DNA of 64,000 nt from NCBI GenBank assembly GCA_963691655.1, contig OY829326.1:82019235-82083234 (forward strand), read 5' to 3'. The DNA comes from Toxonevra muliebris (lineage: Eukaryota; Arthropoda; Insecta; Diptera; Pallopteridae). Shown here piece after piece: positions 41,531-53,363 of the stretch. Under the pieces are notes generated by a model, which did not search any database, was not told where the DNA came from, and worked only from the letters and a program-made list of their open reading frames with translations. Made by a program: the position numbers and the translations under genes. Numbering within the stretch: the stretch's first letter is position 1; each line of letters begins with the position of its first letter.

Positions 41531-43582
41531 GCCAAAAAATAATTTATGATTTCAAATGCCTTTGATAACATTCAATAAATTGGTTTAAATAAATTCATTG
41601 GAAGCATAGTTTTTGTTTAAGTTTTTTATTTGTCATGTGTCGGCTTTTAGGTTTATTTTTATACAGTGTATGACAATTACTCTGCGCTCACCACCACAAT
41701 CACATTTTCAATTTTGCCGACCACTGGTGTAAAGACAGAATGGTAAAATATTTCAAGTGAATTTAAAGAGAACTTGGTGGAAAGTTATCAAAAAAAGGGG
41801 TTGTGGATACCGTACTAAAATTAATACTTTCTAGCATTACCAGATGGAAACAAAGGAATTCATTAAAAAATAAAAAATTTCGTTAATTGCAATACCACAG
41901 TTGTTTAAAAATGTAACCTAAGGTTGTACATCAGACCACTTTGCAGAGTTATAAGTTTTAAAATCCAATCAACAAAATATATCTAAATCCTTTAGCAATC
42001 CAAGACTATAAATAATTTTTCATTATTGTACAAAAATTCGTTACTTCTTCAATAAATAAAAAACATTTGATTTAAGTTATGAAGAATATGATCCAAAATT
42101 ATTTTAGCTTCAAAAATTGAGGTATCATGTCGTTGAATTTTTTTTCAATATTTAGTGGCAGAGTGCCCGACTCTTGCCTCTGGAGACCCGAATTCAATTC
42201 TCGGCTTGGGTATGTTTCTTATCCATTCATTTTTCTTTCTCTCTTCCTTTCTTTCTTTCATTACTTGGTGCTTTGGTATAATAGATCTTATAGGTCGCAG
42301 TGCCTGACTTTCGAGTGGTCCTTCCTTCAAATAATAATAATGCGTGGAATGTATAGGAACAAAAAATATAAGACAATTGTTGAAAACTGATTTTAAAAAT
42401 TAGTTTGAGACTGCCTCCATACAAGAAATGAGAAACTTACAAGAAAAACGAGGACTTTTCCCGGACGTTAATATTTACCTGGATACAAACGGAAAACTAT
42501 AGAGGACGTCCCCGGACGCTCTACAAAAAGAGAACGGACAACAACCTTAGTTAAAGGTCAATATTCACCTCTATTGTAAATTTGAATGTTCACCTCTTTT
42601 GGAATTAAATATCAAAAAAAAAAAAACGCAACTATTCCCTTATATCCCCTTACTCCCCTGATGCACTTCATCGAGTCAAGATTAAGAATAACTTAACAAT
42701 TACCCTTAACTTAGCTTTATGGGTCTATTTGGGAGTCTGAGTGCTGAATCAGCGATTCTCATGCTTTCGGTGAAATAAACTGATGCAGCGAATCCCACGA
42801 TAGCTGCGAGCTAATACACAGCTTTTCTCTATAGTTGTTGGGCGACCTTGAATCCCACGATATTCACATGTGTAAGTTAGCGTCTAATAATGATTGTTGT
42901 AGCTGCCGCAGTCATGCAAGCGGATACGCGTATATTCATGAGCTGACTCGCGCATTTTGAGCTGTGTTAACTCCTTCCCTTTTAAAAATCTACATCCCAC
43001 TAAATTAAATAATTTCATCTATGGAAAAGCATGCGGTATCTGTTGTATTTATGTGTATTGGAGACAAATTAACAACTCTTTTGTTTTTACTTGATAACTT
43101 TTGAATAAAATAATAAAATAGATTATTTTTTGTTGCTGTAGTGATAATAAATGGTTAATACACAAAGCAGTATTGAAACTTTTTCAAAATTCTTGCCAAA
43201 AATTATTGTTTTTATGAATGAAACTGGAGCTAGCTTCTGAACGAAGACTTTATTGGTACACTGTATATGTACACATACATGTGGGATTGGGGGATTAGTA
43301 ATGGACTGCGAAGAACACAACACTGACATTATTTAAAATTGCGGCTCGGACCTACAGAAATTTGAATAGGAAAGAAGCTACAGCGTGAAGTCGTTGGTAC
43401 AGTTTAATTTGGTAAAAGAAGTCACTTGACATCGGATGGACGTTTTTATTTTAAAAGAAAAAAAATTTAAATATACAATTTTCTATTTCACGCATTAATG
43501 AATTGAATTAAAAATGAAATACTAAAATAAACTCAACGTGTTAATCATTCTACATACACACCATAAACATATCCAACAATAA
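41531..43582. other. Intergenic with a tRNA-like patch
   Basis: Mostly unassigned. 42152-42212 has A-box-like TGGCAGAGTGCCCGA and B-box-like GAATTCAATTCTCGG at tRNA-like spacing, possibly a SINE relic. 42640-42990 is less AT-rich and repeats GAATCCCACGATA twice. I could not identify it. Confidence 0.3.
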
Positions 43583-43741
43583 GGGCTGTTCACACGGGCG
43601 CAAGCATGAGCGCCTGTCTGAAAGAGAGAGGTCTAAAAAATAGGTAGTTAGAAAAAGACAGGCGGGTTTCTATATCTTACTACCTATTTTTTCTGCCTCT
43701 CTTTCAGACAGGCATTCATGTTTGCGCCCGTGTGAAAAGCC
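43583..43741. mobile_element. 159-bp near-palindromic MITE
   Basis: The left half (GGGCTGTTCACACGGGCGCA ... AATAGGTAGT) is repeated in reverse on the right (ACTACCTATTTTTTCTGCC ... GCGCCCGTGTGAAAAGCC). The arms pair over about 65 bases with few mismatches. A transcript would form one long hairpin. Confidence 0.8.
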
Positions 43742-44705
43742 ACATATAGAGATATTGGGAAAGACAGGCCAGAAATGCGGCTTCTGAATTTGAAGAATGG
43801 GTTCGCATACGAGGGGTGGAAAAATTGTATACTAAAAACTGAAATTAAAAAAATTAACTTTACTAATCCATATAGACCATATTCAGAATACGCGGTTTGA
43901 GCCTGTCTTGCTCGTCCTCAGAACGTTTTTGAAAGTATCCATCACACACTTTCAAAAACTCTTCGTTGCAGTTTTTTTGAGGACCTTCTTTTTTTATTGT
44001 ATCATGTTAGCTTCTTTGCTTCCACGATTTCTCATTTGGCTTTGCGTGCTGCTTGCGCTGGTAAGATTTACTTCTCCACCACTTGTGTTACCATCTAATA
44101 ACAATGTAGGTTGAGTAAACAGTATTTGGCTTGAACAGGAAGTAGCCTTCTCTTTCAAAACTTCTATATTGAAAAAGCTGCTTCCACTTCCACTGCCACT
44201 TCTTTAACGCACCGATCTCGGAGGGAACTCCATAGACTCTGGCTCTGTTCCACTGTTAACCCTTTCGGAACTGTAGAAAGAACCGAGGAGACAGCGCAAT
44301 ACCGAATCCGAGTTCGTATTGTGTGACCTTCATTTCTTGTTACAATTTTTGATCAAAACAGACATTTCGTGCCTCTAAAGGTTTGAAATTTCATTGGTTA
44401 CCGGTGACCCTGTGACCCTCATTGGGAATTTTTGACGAACTTTTTCTGTATATTTTTATTAGATATTTTTATTTAAAGATAGACAAAGTAACTTAATATT
44501 AATTTTTGAGTAAATAGTTTTTCTTACAACGCATTAAAAGTTTAATGTATTTGGATAAATTTTGCAAAAATTTTGAGCGATCGAAAGGTAATAAAAAAAG
44601 GCATAATTTTTTACTTTGATCCGGTAAAGTGCCATTACCAAAATAATATTTGCAAATTGTTTTAATTGAAATTAAAGAACCATCAATTCTCTTTCCAAAC
44701 ACCCT
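43742..44705. other. Intergenic, possible decayed coding on minus strand
   Basis: At about 43890-44130 the minus strand reads KKEGPQKNCNEEFLKVCDGY and, in another frame, TQPTLLLDGNTSGGEVNLTS. This may be a decayed host-like or transposon gene. I could not identify it. Confidence 0.25.
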
Positions 44706-46009
44706 TTTTGATGTGTAAACATTTTAGCTCACGGTATGGACAAAATTTCAAATGTGTAAAATGTAAGAATAACTGTATCGTAAGATGTAAGATAACTGTA
44801 ACGTCCAGCTCCCCTCTCGCTCACACTACTGCGCGGCTTGACTGTGCTACTTACTCTAAACAACAAAGAGAAGAGAAGAATAGAGGGAGAAATTAAAATA
44901 CGAGCGGAGTTTGTTTGTTTATGTTTCGATCGATTTACTCACACATATATGTACATACGAAAACACAATGTGTGTGTGTTCATTTATTCGTGGCAGAATT
45001 ATTTGTTGGTGTTAAACGTGTGGATATAGACTATAGCATACCAGCAGAGAAGTCGACGTAGTAAATATAGGCGTTTAATAGGTTTTGCATTCGGTTAGTT
45101 AGATTGGATTAAAATTAAAAATTTTTTAAAATATAAAAACAATACAAAATGATAAGTAATAAAGAATCTAGGTTTCAATAAATGTATAAACAAAATGTAG
45201 TGATAATGCTGGCAAACCACGGCATTATAAAAATTTTGCTTTGTGCATTAACCTTAGAAAGGCAACACTTGTTCATCTATGTAAATAGCAAATATGTTAA
45301 ACAGAAAAAATCAAACTTTTTTATTATAAAATCAATTATTTACTTTAACAAAAAATACATTGTTTCTTATTTTTATTGAATGTAGTTAAGGCAAATCTCT
45401 TTGCGGTGCTTTTAAAAAGTAGTGGGGTGTCTGGTCACCCCTGTTGCCTTTCTAAGGTTAAATGCGGAAAGCACTTATCGTCGCCTGAGAATTGATTTGG
45501 CGTATGTGTGTACAAATTCATATTCCTATACGCCAAATCAATTCTCAGGCGACATTTTGTAAAATTTTCACATCTAATAAAATTTCAAATCGACAGGAAG
45601 AAAAACTTAAGAAGCGGAAAAAAAGATGCAATTACAGCTGCGTATATGCGAACATATCGTGCCCGATGCATTGAGTAAAAGAAAAATAATGCAACTACGA
45701 TTTGGTGCAATTGCAAAATATTTTTGCGATATGGAATAAAAATTCGCATTTGCAATGATGTAAGACCATTTGCAATTTACAGCGAATTGGGACATTATAT
45801 GTATATATATAAAAAATCCAATATATCCAATAAATTTTTAAGTTTGTAAAAGAATTGTTTTAGTTTGAATTATTTACCTAGCATATCAATTATACATCAA
45901 ATCCCTATATATGGCTATACATATGTGAGCTTATGTATATGGAATTCAGTTGGCTTAACTGTTTACACATCAAATATCTTGCGTGCCTTGCACACATCCA
46001 TTTTTTTTT
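44706..46009. repeat. 1.3-kb repeat, copy A (inverse of copy B at 60618)
   Basis: From TGATGTGTAAACATTTTAGC to CTTGCACACATCCATTTT the sequence matches the reverse complement of 60618-61950 over its whole length, with small indels. Both ends carry GATGTGTAAAC in opposite orientation, so it may be a transposon with short terminal repeats. A 214-bp TTAA-flanked MITE is nested inside (45248-45461). No coding region is conserved between the copies beyond chance frames. Confidence 0.78.
45248..45461. mobile_element. 214-bp TTAA MITE nested in repeat copy A
   Basis: TTAACCTTAGAAAGGCAAC at the left and GTTGCCTTTCTAAGGTTAA at the right are perfect inverted repeats with TTAA at each end, the piggyBac-type signature. 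Present at the same place in copy B (61189-61409). Confidence 0.82.
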
Positions 46010-46069
46010 GAGGCCCTAACTCACATTTTTAAAACTTTGTAAGAGCAAAAAACATTGGCAAACTTGGTT

Positions 46070-46212
46070 TGCTTGGTGGCGCAGTTAGTAAGCGCTTTGA
46101 TCGATCGACAGCCACAATGAGAAGTTTCAGCCATAAGTTCGAGCCCGGAAAAATTTAATCGATAGGACAACTCAATATAATAAAGTAATAAATAATAAAT
46201 AAAAAAAACAAC
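46070..46212 (+). repeat. tRNA-derived SINE-like element
   Basis: A-box TGGCGCAGTTAG at 46077 and B-box GTTCGAGCC at 46137 are spaced as in a tRNA-type RNA polymerase III promoter, followed by an A-rich AATAAATAATAAATA tail. The sequence does not fold as a normal tRNA, so a SINE or tRNA pseudogene is the better call. Confidence 0.55.
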
Positions 46213-47120
46213 AATGTACACCCCGTGCCATAAAAAAAGTATTACTGCTTAAATTTGATATTTTTGTAGTTTTTAGTAGTTTATCCTCATTTTATCAACA
46301 GTTAATTTAACTTTAAAAATTCTTTTTTTTTTACTCCATTTTGCTTTTTTAGTATTTAAAAATTAAAAAATGGTCTTCTTCTTTTTTGTTTTGTTTTCAA
46401 TAAAACTTAATAGAAATAGGCTTGAAAATTTTTTCTTGTAAGTTGTATATTGTTCTACGGATTGAAACTTTGTCTTGGATTAACTGAAAACTTATAAGAA
46501 TGCCTAGCATATACAATAAATATTACTCTGCACCAAATTCAAAGTCATGGAATCCGGACAGAGATCCCTTTATATAGGCTGAAAGTATGCCTATACAGTA
46601 ACGAAATCCCTAGAGGGTTTTGTAAAGTTAGCTCGAACTTGCTAAGTTAGCAATTTATAATGTAATTTTTCGTAGAATATGTTAACTCATTATCTCCCTT
46701 TCTTATGGGTCTTTTCTGCTCTTTTTGGAGGAAGTCACTTTTTTGACCCCTTAAGATGATTGATAAAGGGTTAAAATATTCTAGAAATATGTTGTCCATA
46801 AAATTGTACCATAGGTCACTGAACACCAAAAATCTGTAAGCTTGATTTGAAAAATTGTATTTTGATGCTCACCACAAATTGCAGATTTTTTGTATACCCA
46901 AATTTTACGTACATTATGGGATAATCACGCATTTGAGTTTTGTTTTTTCAGGTCACCACTGGATTTTGGTACAGCAATTTTGCTTTAATCTTTTGAAAAG
47001 GTGTTAAGAGGAGAGTAAAAAGTCGTGGATGATTGGTTTATTTTTATATTTGTCTCAAAAGTATTAAAAAAGTCTTGCTTCGGGTCTACAAAGAAAATTT
47101 AATTAATCATCATAATATTA
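46213..47120. other. Intergenic, nothing recognised
   Basis: AT-rich, no named family. Confidence 0.3.
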
Positions 47121-47837
47121 TTAAGGGGGTATTCTACCCGAGATGGTGCGAAATATCGATGTTTTCAAATCGTTGTAATTGAAAAGCTTTTCAATATTTT
47201 TATTCCAAGTTTTTCGCAAGTTTTTCTACAGGTTTTGAACAATAATTTTCGTTTTTAATGTTAAAAATATCGTTGTTAATAATGGTTCATTGGACGCCTC
47301 GAACTTGAGCCTGCCGAAAATAGTTGCTCCATGGTGGACATTATATCTCCGGTTTAAATATTCTGAAACACAAAATGTAACCCATTTTGTAATCGTGAAA
47401 TTTCCTGCTATCGCAAGGAATAAGAAAAAAAAATTTCTTCAATTTAAATCAGACGTTTGAAAAAAAATTATGATTTTTTGTCCTGTTTTGTTTACATTTT
47501 GCATTAAAAACATTAGTTAAACAAATGCTTTCGCCATAATCCTAGATAAGGCCATACCTATACATTTGTTTAGTAGCCTTGTAAAATTTCAAGTCAATTG
47601 GACTAGTGGTTTTTTGTGAATCGTGTCCACCGTCCCGAAAAAAATGGTTTCGAGAAAAACGAGTTTAAAGATTTACGAACATTGTACTTACAAATGATGT
47701 AACTTGCGGTTAATCTGCGATTCCATGACCATACATGGCCCCCTCTTCTTTCTCATAAAACTCGTTGTCTACATCAAAAATATTAAATAAAAAAAAATCG
47801 ATTTTTCGGACCATCTCGGGTAGAATACCCCCTTTAA
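47121..47837. mobile_element. TTAA-flanked MITE of ~710 bp
   Basis: GGGGGTATTCTACCCGAGAT plus the next nine bases is inverted at the right end with one mismatch, and TTAA lies at 47121-47124 and 47834-47837. The length and TTAA target fit a piggyBac-type non-autonomous element. No transposase frame is present. Confidence 0.86.
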
Positions 47838-48664
47838 GTGTTGGTACTACAGGTAGTATGAGTAATATTTATCTTTCTGCAGTGGAATGGTGGAAAATTC
47901 CCATAAAAAAACGCAAATTTTTATATATTTTTTTCTCAATTTTTTACTCGAATCATAAGTTTTTATGACTTATGCAGCAAAAAATTACTTGGGTATTCAC
48001 CTTCTTTGTGACTACATTTTTGCATCCATACATCTTCAATACAAATATACCATCATTTCTAGTGGGAATCATGAGAACAGGAGCACTACAACGTTCGGAA
48101 GCTAGTGTCATGGGTGATACTCAACTTTAATTTTGATAAATAAACAAGTCTCAGCCCACTTTTTGGCCACATAGTTCTCAAAGGTAAGGACCTGAGCTTT
48201 CTTTTGAATAAAAACAAAGCTCCTTTTTGAAATAAGTCAAAATATTTTTGATTTTGAAAAAACGGCCAATTTTTTTTTTCTTTTTTCAAAAGATTGAAGA
48301 AAAATCTGTCGAACACGTGTTGGTCAAAATTTTTCTAAATGCAGTAGGTGATTAGTTACGTGGATCCGAAACAGGGACAGTTTGACCAAAATGTCAAAAT
48401 TATACCCCCTTCAACTCGCATGTATTTGACCGATCTCGTTCAAATTTAGGACTAAACTTTGTGCAGGCTTGAGCCCGTTCGATTTTAAAAGTGGGTTCAC
48501 GTGTGATGAAATCCCCATACACATATATTCGTCTATAAATATATTTATTAAATCAGGTGGATGTTTTGCAAAATAAAACTCGATTTTTCAAGGGTTTTTA
48601 GTGGATCTTCAATATTTGATAACATTGCAGTGCACTATCTCGGTTTTAGATTCGTTCACTAATA
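47838..48664. other. Intergenic, nothing recognised
   Basis: No supported gene or repeat. Confidence 0.3.
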
Positions 48665-49009
48665 GCGTTTTCTTTTCTTGACAAAATGTTGCATTTTTTT
48701 GCCTCGTGCAATGGCAACAATTTTTTAATGTTGCCCAAAACACTGCCAAAATGTTGCCTTTTTAGTGCAAGAAAAGAACATAAAAATTCTACTCTGTCAG
48801 AATCAGCTAATTTGCAGGGCAACATTCTCACCCCGTCATTTAATTGAGTGCAAAAGTGTTACATTTTTCCCCGCTCAGAAGGCAACATTTTTTAGAAAAG
48901 AACACAATACTCTTGGAAAGGGTTGCCTCTTTTTCAGAAAAGCACACGAAATTTGACAGCCCTCGCACGGTGCAGAAAAATGCAACATTTTATCGAGAAA
49001 AGAAAACGC
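48665..49009. mobile_element. 350-bp MITE, copy 3 (opposite orientation)
   Basis: GCGTTTTCTTTTC termini, TA at 48663-48664 and 49010-49011. The interior is the reverse complement of copies 1 and 2. Confidence 0.86.
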
Positions 49010-49427
49010 TATAAGGTAAAACATTACTTTTTTACCCCGTTAAATAGCAATTTACTATAAAGAGTGAATAGGGCTACTGATTAGTTAGTTAGCTAAGATA
49101 TAGTTTTAATGAAACTAAATAACAATTTTTACCTGAAATTCATGATTTTTGCAACTTTTAGCATGCCACTTTTATTTGTTACATTCATTAAATTTAAATG
49201 TTGAAATACAAATGGAAAATGTTTCATATGCACTGTACATAGTTGTATTTCTGGTATAATCTCATAATTGTAGCAATTTCCTTGATTGTGAAACAAATTC
49301 ATTTATACAATAACAATTAATTTAGCCTAGGCATTATTGCAAATTAAATTTATGCATTTAATTGCAGTATATCCGCAATATTATTTTAATCACAAACTAC
49401 ATAGACGAGAAAGCAATTAACCCCACT
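49010..49427. other. 3' flank of the minus-strand gene fragment
   Basis: AT-rich. On the minus strand ATTAAA-like signals follow the stop, but no exact AATAAA is close. Confidence 0.3.
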
Positions 49428-49711
49428 CTACAATCTGCGTCTACCACATTCCGCGGCGATTCCTTGTAAAATCCTTGAAGTTTTAACGCCTCTGCCTATG
49501 TCAACATATTGTGCTAATTGCCGCTGAGCCAAACTGAATTGCTTTTGTTGTTGCTCTTTGGCAAAACTTGACTGGAATAACAATTTAATTAAATCATAAC
49601 TTGAAAACAAGGTGAGCGAGCGCCAGTTTCACGTATTCGCAATGCGATTATGTGTTTCATTCGTTTTACCTCATTCTCCTTCTCCGCACGCCAGGAGGAG
49701 ATTAGAGTTGA
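49428..49711 (-). CDS. Last two exons of an unidentified host gene (partial)
   Basis: On the minus strand exon A (49711-49670, after a TTCAAG acceptor) encodes STLISSWRAEKENE and ends at GAG/GTAAAA. A 98-nt intron follows, then exon B (49571-49428, after TTATTCCAG) encodes SSFAKEQQQKQFSLAQRQLA, then QYVDIGRGVKTSRILQGIAA, then ECGRRRL and a stop. The junction is in phase 0 on both sides. Codon use and GC (about 45%) stand out from the surrounding DNA. The protein end looks helical and basic. I do not recognise the family. No earlier exon was found within several kb, so this could be the 3' end of a long-intron gene or a stranded fragment. Confidence 0.5.
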
Positions 49712-50795
49712 CTTGAAGCGTTTGGCGTCGTTTTAAATGGGAATGAATGAAAATTACATTTGCTCTCTTTGAATTAAAATGCAGGACACAAAGGCGATTT
49801 TGGTGGCGGCATCATTCAACAGTGTCGTAGGAATGGCTTCAGATTGAAACATTTTATGAGCGTAAAGCTGTAAATTCATTTGGGATACACCACTGGTTGA
49901 CTATTCATTATAGAATTTATGACTGCATATAAACCAATGTACAATTTACTAAACTAGCGCAACTTCCCAGGAAACTTGGGTGTGCTCGGTAACGAAAAGG
50001 CTTTTTAATTGGTCAACCAGGTCTCTACGATAAATCAGATGGGCCTGGAACTAAAACCAGCAAACTTTCTTCTCAGTTTGGGTGAAAGGATCTGCGCATC
50101 TGCTCTGTGTTCTGTGCTTTATATTCTTTTTCCTGAACTTTATACGTTCGGGTTAAAGCCATTTTTAAATCTTTTACATCCTCTGGACTTTCGCCCTAAT
50201 TTTTTTCCGCTATCTGGTAAAGTACATTGGAACAGTGCTGTGGAAAACCCATGACCCTCTTCCTTACCTACAACTATGATTTTGTTTAACATATTGTGAA
50301 GTCTAAAATGGGGGAATTTAAACTATTGACCACACCGAGCCTGAAAGTAATTCTTATGAGAAAAAAGTCACGACAAAATCTGCGAATGAGGGGTTGTTCT
50401 GGATGGCTCGAGAAAACGCATCTTTAGTCAATTTCGCATTTATACTATTATAAATTCTATAATAATCTTAAAAATACAAGATTTTATTCCACAAAGATAT
50501 GATATTTGAAACTAAATAAAATATAGGTATGTACAAAAACTTTGAAATAATAAACAGGTCTTGCTGATAATTCAATAACAACTTTATATAACCGCTCTTC
50601 ATAAGATGGATCTCCGATCATATTTATATCGTAGTAGTTTTACAAAACCGATTATTTTCTAACGTTAATGTAATATTAATTTGGTTCCTTTTGTTATACA
50701 ATGCATACACAGTGACTCACAAGAGCTATCGAATAAGAGAATATTTTTGGGACACGGTAAATAGCCAAGAGTGGCGTTATATCAAAAAGTAAGTT
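49712..50795. other. Upstream of the minus-strand fragment, nothing recognised
   Basis: No further exon could be supported. Confidence 0.3.
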
Positions 50796-51260
50796 TCTTT
50801 CATCCAGATGAGCACAATTGGAAACAAAACTTTTGAAATCAGATATTTTTAGGTTCCAAAAGGGTCTTGAAAGTCCCGAAATTTCGACCATAAATTCAAT
50901 TTTTTTATTTTAATTTTGCTGAATTTCTAAAAACAAGCTTTGAACCTCTTGCAATACCTGTAAATATTCTAAAATTCTAATGGCATAATGTTTGTAGAGT
51001 TTTAACTTGCCAGGTGTTAAAATTACCACAATGCGAGAAAGGAGTGTACATTTAGCACAGTGCTTCGCAATAGACGATAGAATTTGCTGTTGTAAAGATA
51101 TTCCGCAGCTGTTTGCTGTGATGAAACAACCGTTTGTTCCTGACGTATGGAAATCATTTGTTGACGGCTCTAAAACTAGCATAATGGTAGTGATATTACA
51201 CAGTGCAAATGTGAATCCATGCATCCCTATGGGTTTCGCAATTGAATTGAAAGATCATTC
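50796..51260 (+). pseudogene. Fragment of a repetitive arthropod ORF (LFIDSSK/PPPELHLMLG family)
   Basis: In one frame (51007-51372): CFAIDDRICCCKDIPQLFAV, then WKSFVDGSKTSIMVVILHSANVN ending near PCIPMGFAIELKDH. From recall this resembles an uncharacterised ORF abundant in arthropod genomes whose core reads EWRLFIDSSK ... LKAVLLHNGN. I cannot name its function. Sequence before 51000 matches poorly. A second, later part of the same family appears at 60140-60420. Confidence 0.4.
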
Positions 51261-52241
51261 AAAAACATTCAAAAATAAGTTAAAATTTAATCAAAAATAC
51301 CCTATCACAGCGGCCGTTATCCATATTCTTTATTTCCAGTTGATATTTCGTTCCCATCTGTTGATGAAATAGTTGTTTTAGCCCTGCTAACATCCGAGAA
51401 TGTTTCCTTTAACAATCGGCTCCGGGTAACCTTCTAGAATTAAAATGTAACCGAACAGGTTGTGTGTACTATTCGAAAACCGGTTATTTTAGTACGGTTA
51501 TTGAAGATGTTCGAATAATTGAAATCTACATTTTTTTTGGAATGTTCAACACACACAGGGGCTCTACAAATACGAACAAATTACATGAAAGAACCTGCAC
51601 AAACAAAAAAATCAGAAAAAAGAGCATGGAAGTTCGGAAGTTGTCGGTCATCGACGCTACAAATGATTTCAACCGAACGATTATGATGAAAAATTTCACA
51701 GAATCGTGCCGAAATCGATTTTAATCACTTCTAAACATCTGAAGCTGTTCGGTTTAACCTGCAAATGTCATAGGTTTTGGGGACCTTATCGATTATTGGA
51801 GGGTTAATACCTTACAAACGATAGCTCTGTTTGATTTCTTTGCAAACAAACTTTGCGTAATTTAATAATAGGAAGTACGCTGAAACAATTTTCAAAAGTT
51901 TATTTGAAGAAACTCAACATCTAACCGTGTTGCCACAGTTTTTTTCGGAAAACGTCCAAAATAAATTTTTAAAGCATCATTGACCGTTAAAATCGTCATT
52001 TTAAGTAACAAAACAAAAACTATATAATAAAAAAAAATATAATAATTTATTTAATTTTTTGGCTTTTGTTGCCAGTTTTCACTTTATCTTTTATAGATAG
52101 TTGAAAAAGAACACCGCTTTACCTTAAGAGTAAGTTGCATATTTTGCAAAAACCTGCTCCATCTGGTTCTTTTATTTTTTGCAGTCATGTTTTCAGCTTT
52201 GGATCCTTTAGCCAGGAATCACAAAAGCGGCGAACACGTTT
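51261..52241. other. Intergenic, nothing recognised
   Basis: The + strand frame 51464-51724 is not supported by any family I know. Confidence 0.3.
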
Positions 52242-52684
52242 TTAACCCTGGAAGGACATGCTTCATCGAATCGAGGACGCATGTTTACGTTTTACAGTTT
52301 TTCTTTCTAAATTCTGTTCGTATTGGGCTGGTTTTTCATATAGCGCCAGTCGTGGGCAAGCTGTTGCTGTGTGCAGAAGTTCAACTGAATATACATTAGG
52401 AAAGTACGATTTTTTTTAAATGTGCGTCGTCGAAACGACGAAGCATGACCTTTGTGTAACTTTTGCAATTTGAGATGGTGTTTCTTATGTTATAGTTTTT
52501 GTTGTTGGAATGCGAAATGAGCACGATAAAGTAATTGAATGATCCGGAAACTGAAAAATTTATTGTTGATGAGTGACGAAGACCACCAACTGGACAGGGG
52601 AGGTTGAAAATGAAAGTTTGGAAGATGCAAGTTTTTCAATGGAGGCATCCGATTTAGACTAAAACGATGTGCCTCTATGTAGAG

Positions 52685-53363
52685 CAGGGCTGTCGTTTTG
52701 AAATTTTTTTGTAAAGAGAAATTCTTAAAAAATCGAAGTGATTTTTAAAAAAGTGAAGTGTTTTTTGAAGCGCAATAAGAAAATGATATATTTTCAAAAT
52801 TTATCTGGTTTTATGTGCTTAGTTTGCGAAAAAAAACTTCGGGTTGAGCGCTACTATGTGGCAGACAAAATAAGGCTCCGACAAAACTTTTTGAATGAGG
52901 ATACATAATTTGTTTTAAGGAATTTTTCACGCCAAAAACAAAATGGCAGAATTCTTCGAAACTGTCGCTTTTTTGCATAAAATCATTTGGAAATAAAATC
53001 CTCCACTCACTCTCTAAATCGTATACCTCTTCATTTTCAACCAAATTCTAATAAATTATATGACAGTTCGTCATCAGTGTTGCTACCTAGGTATTTAAAT
53101 AAACACAATATGTCTCAAAATGTACTAAAGGATGTATGCTAAATGGTATCTTTTTACTTTTTATAGGGAATATGAATTCAAACACCGATCTGGCTACAGT
53201 CGGAGCATATTACAGAGATGAGCATATTTAGATTTTTTTTGATCGATTTTAGTTTTTCATTGAAACTGGAAAACCGAAGTGTTTTTATGAAAGAGGAAGT
53301 GACGAAGTGTCAGGCTTGACAGTGAAGTGAAAAAGTTCAATTGAAGTGACAGCGACAGCACTG
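52685..53363. mobile_element. 679-bp hAT element nested in the piggyBac-type element
   Basis: CAGGGCTGTCG and CGACAGCACTG are inverted ends (one mismatch). ATGTAGAG occurs at 52677-52684 and 53364-53371, a perfect 8-bp target duplication. A piece of hAT transposase remains inside on the minus strand. Confidence 0.9.
52811..53044 (-). pseudogene. hAT transposase C-terminal dimerisation remnant
   Basis: The frame reads VYDLESEWRILFPNDF, then EEFCHFVFGVKNSL, then FVGALFCLPHSSAQPEVFFR. The LPHSSA..E..F core is the hAT-family C-terminal dimerisation signature (usually LPHSNAxVERxFS). The catalytic DDE core is absent, so this is an internally deleted derivative. Confidence 0.72.

Noticed and set aside
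42145..42424. Possible tRNA gene
   Set aside because: A- and B-box-like words are present but no cloverleaf can be drawn. Treated as a SINE-like relic.
44666..44896. Frame shared with the minus-strand frame at 61809-62003 (CKHFSSRYGQNFKCVKCKNN)
   Set aside because: The Cys pattern looks like a zinc finger, but the frame crosses the repeat border, starts differently in each copy and has no other support.
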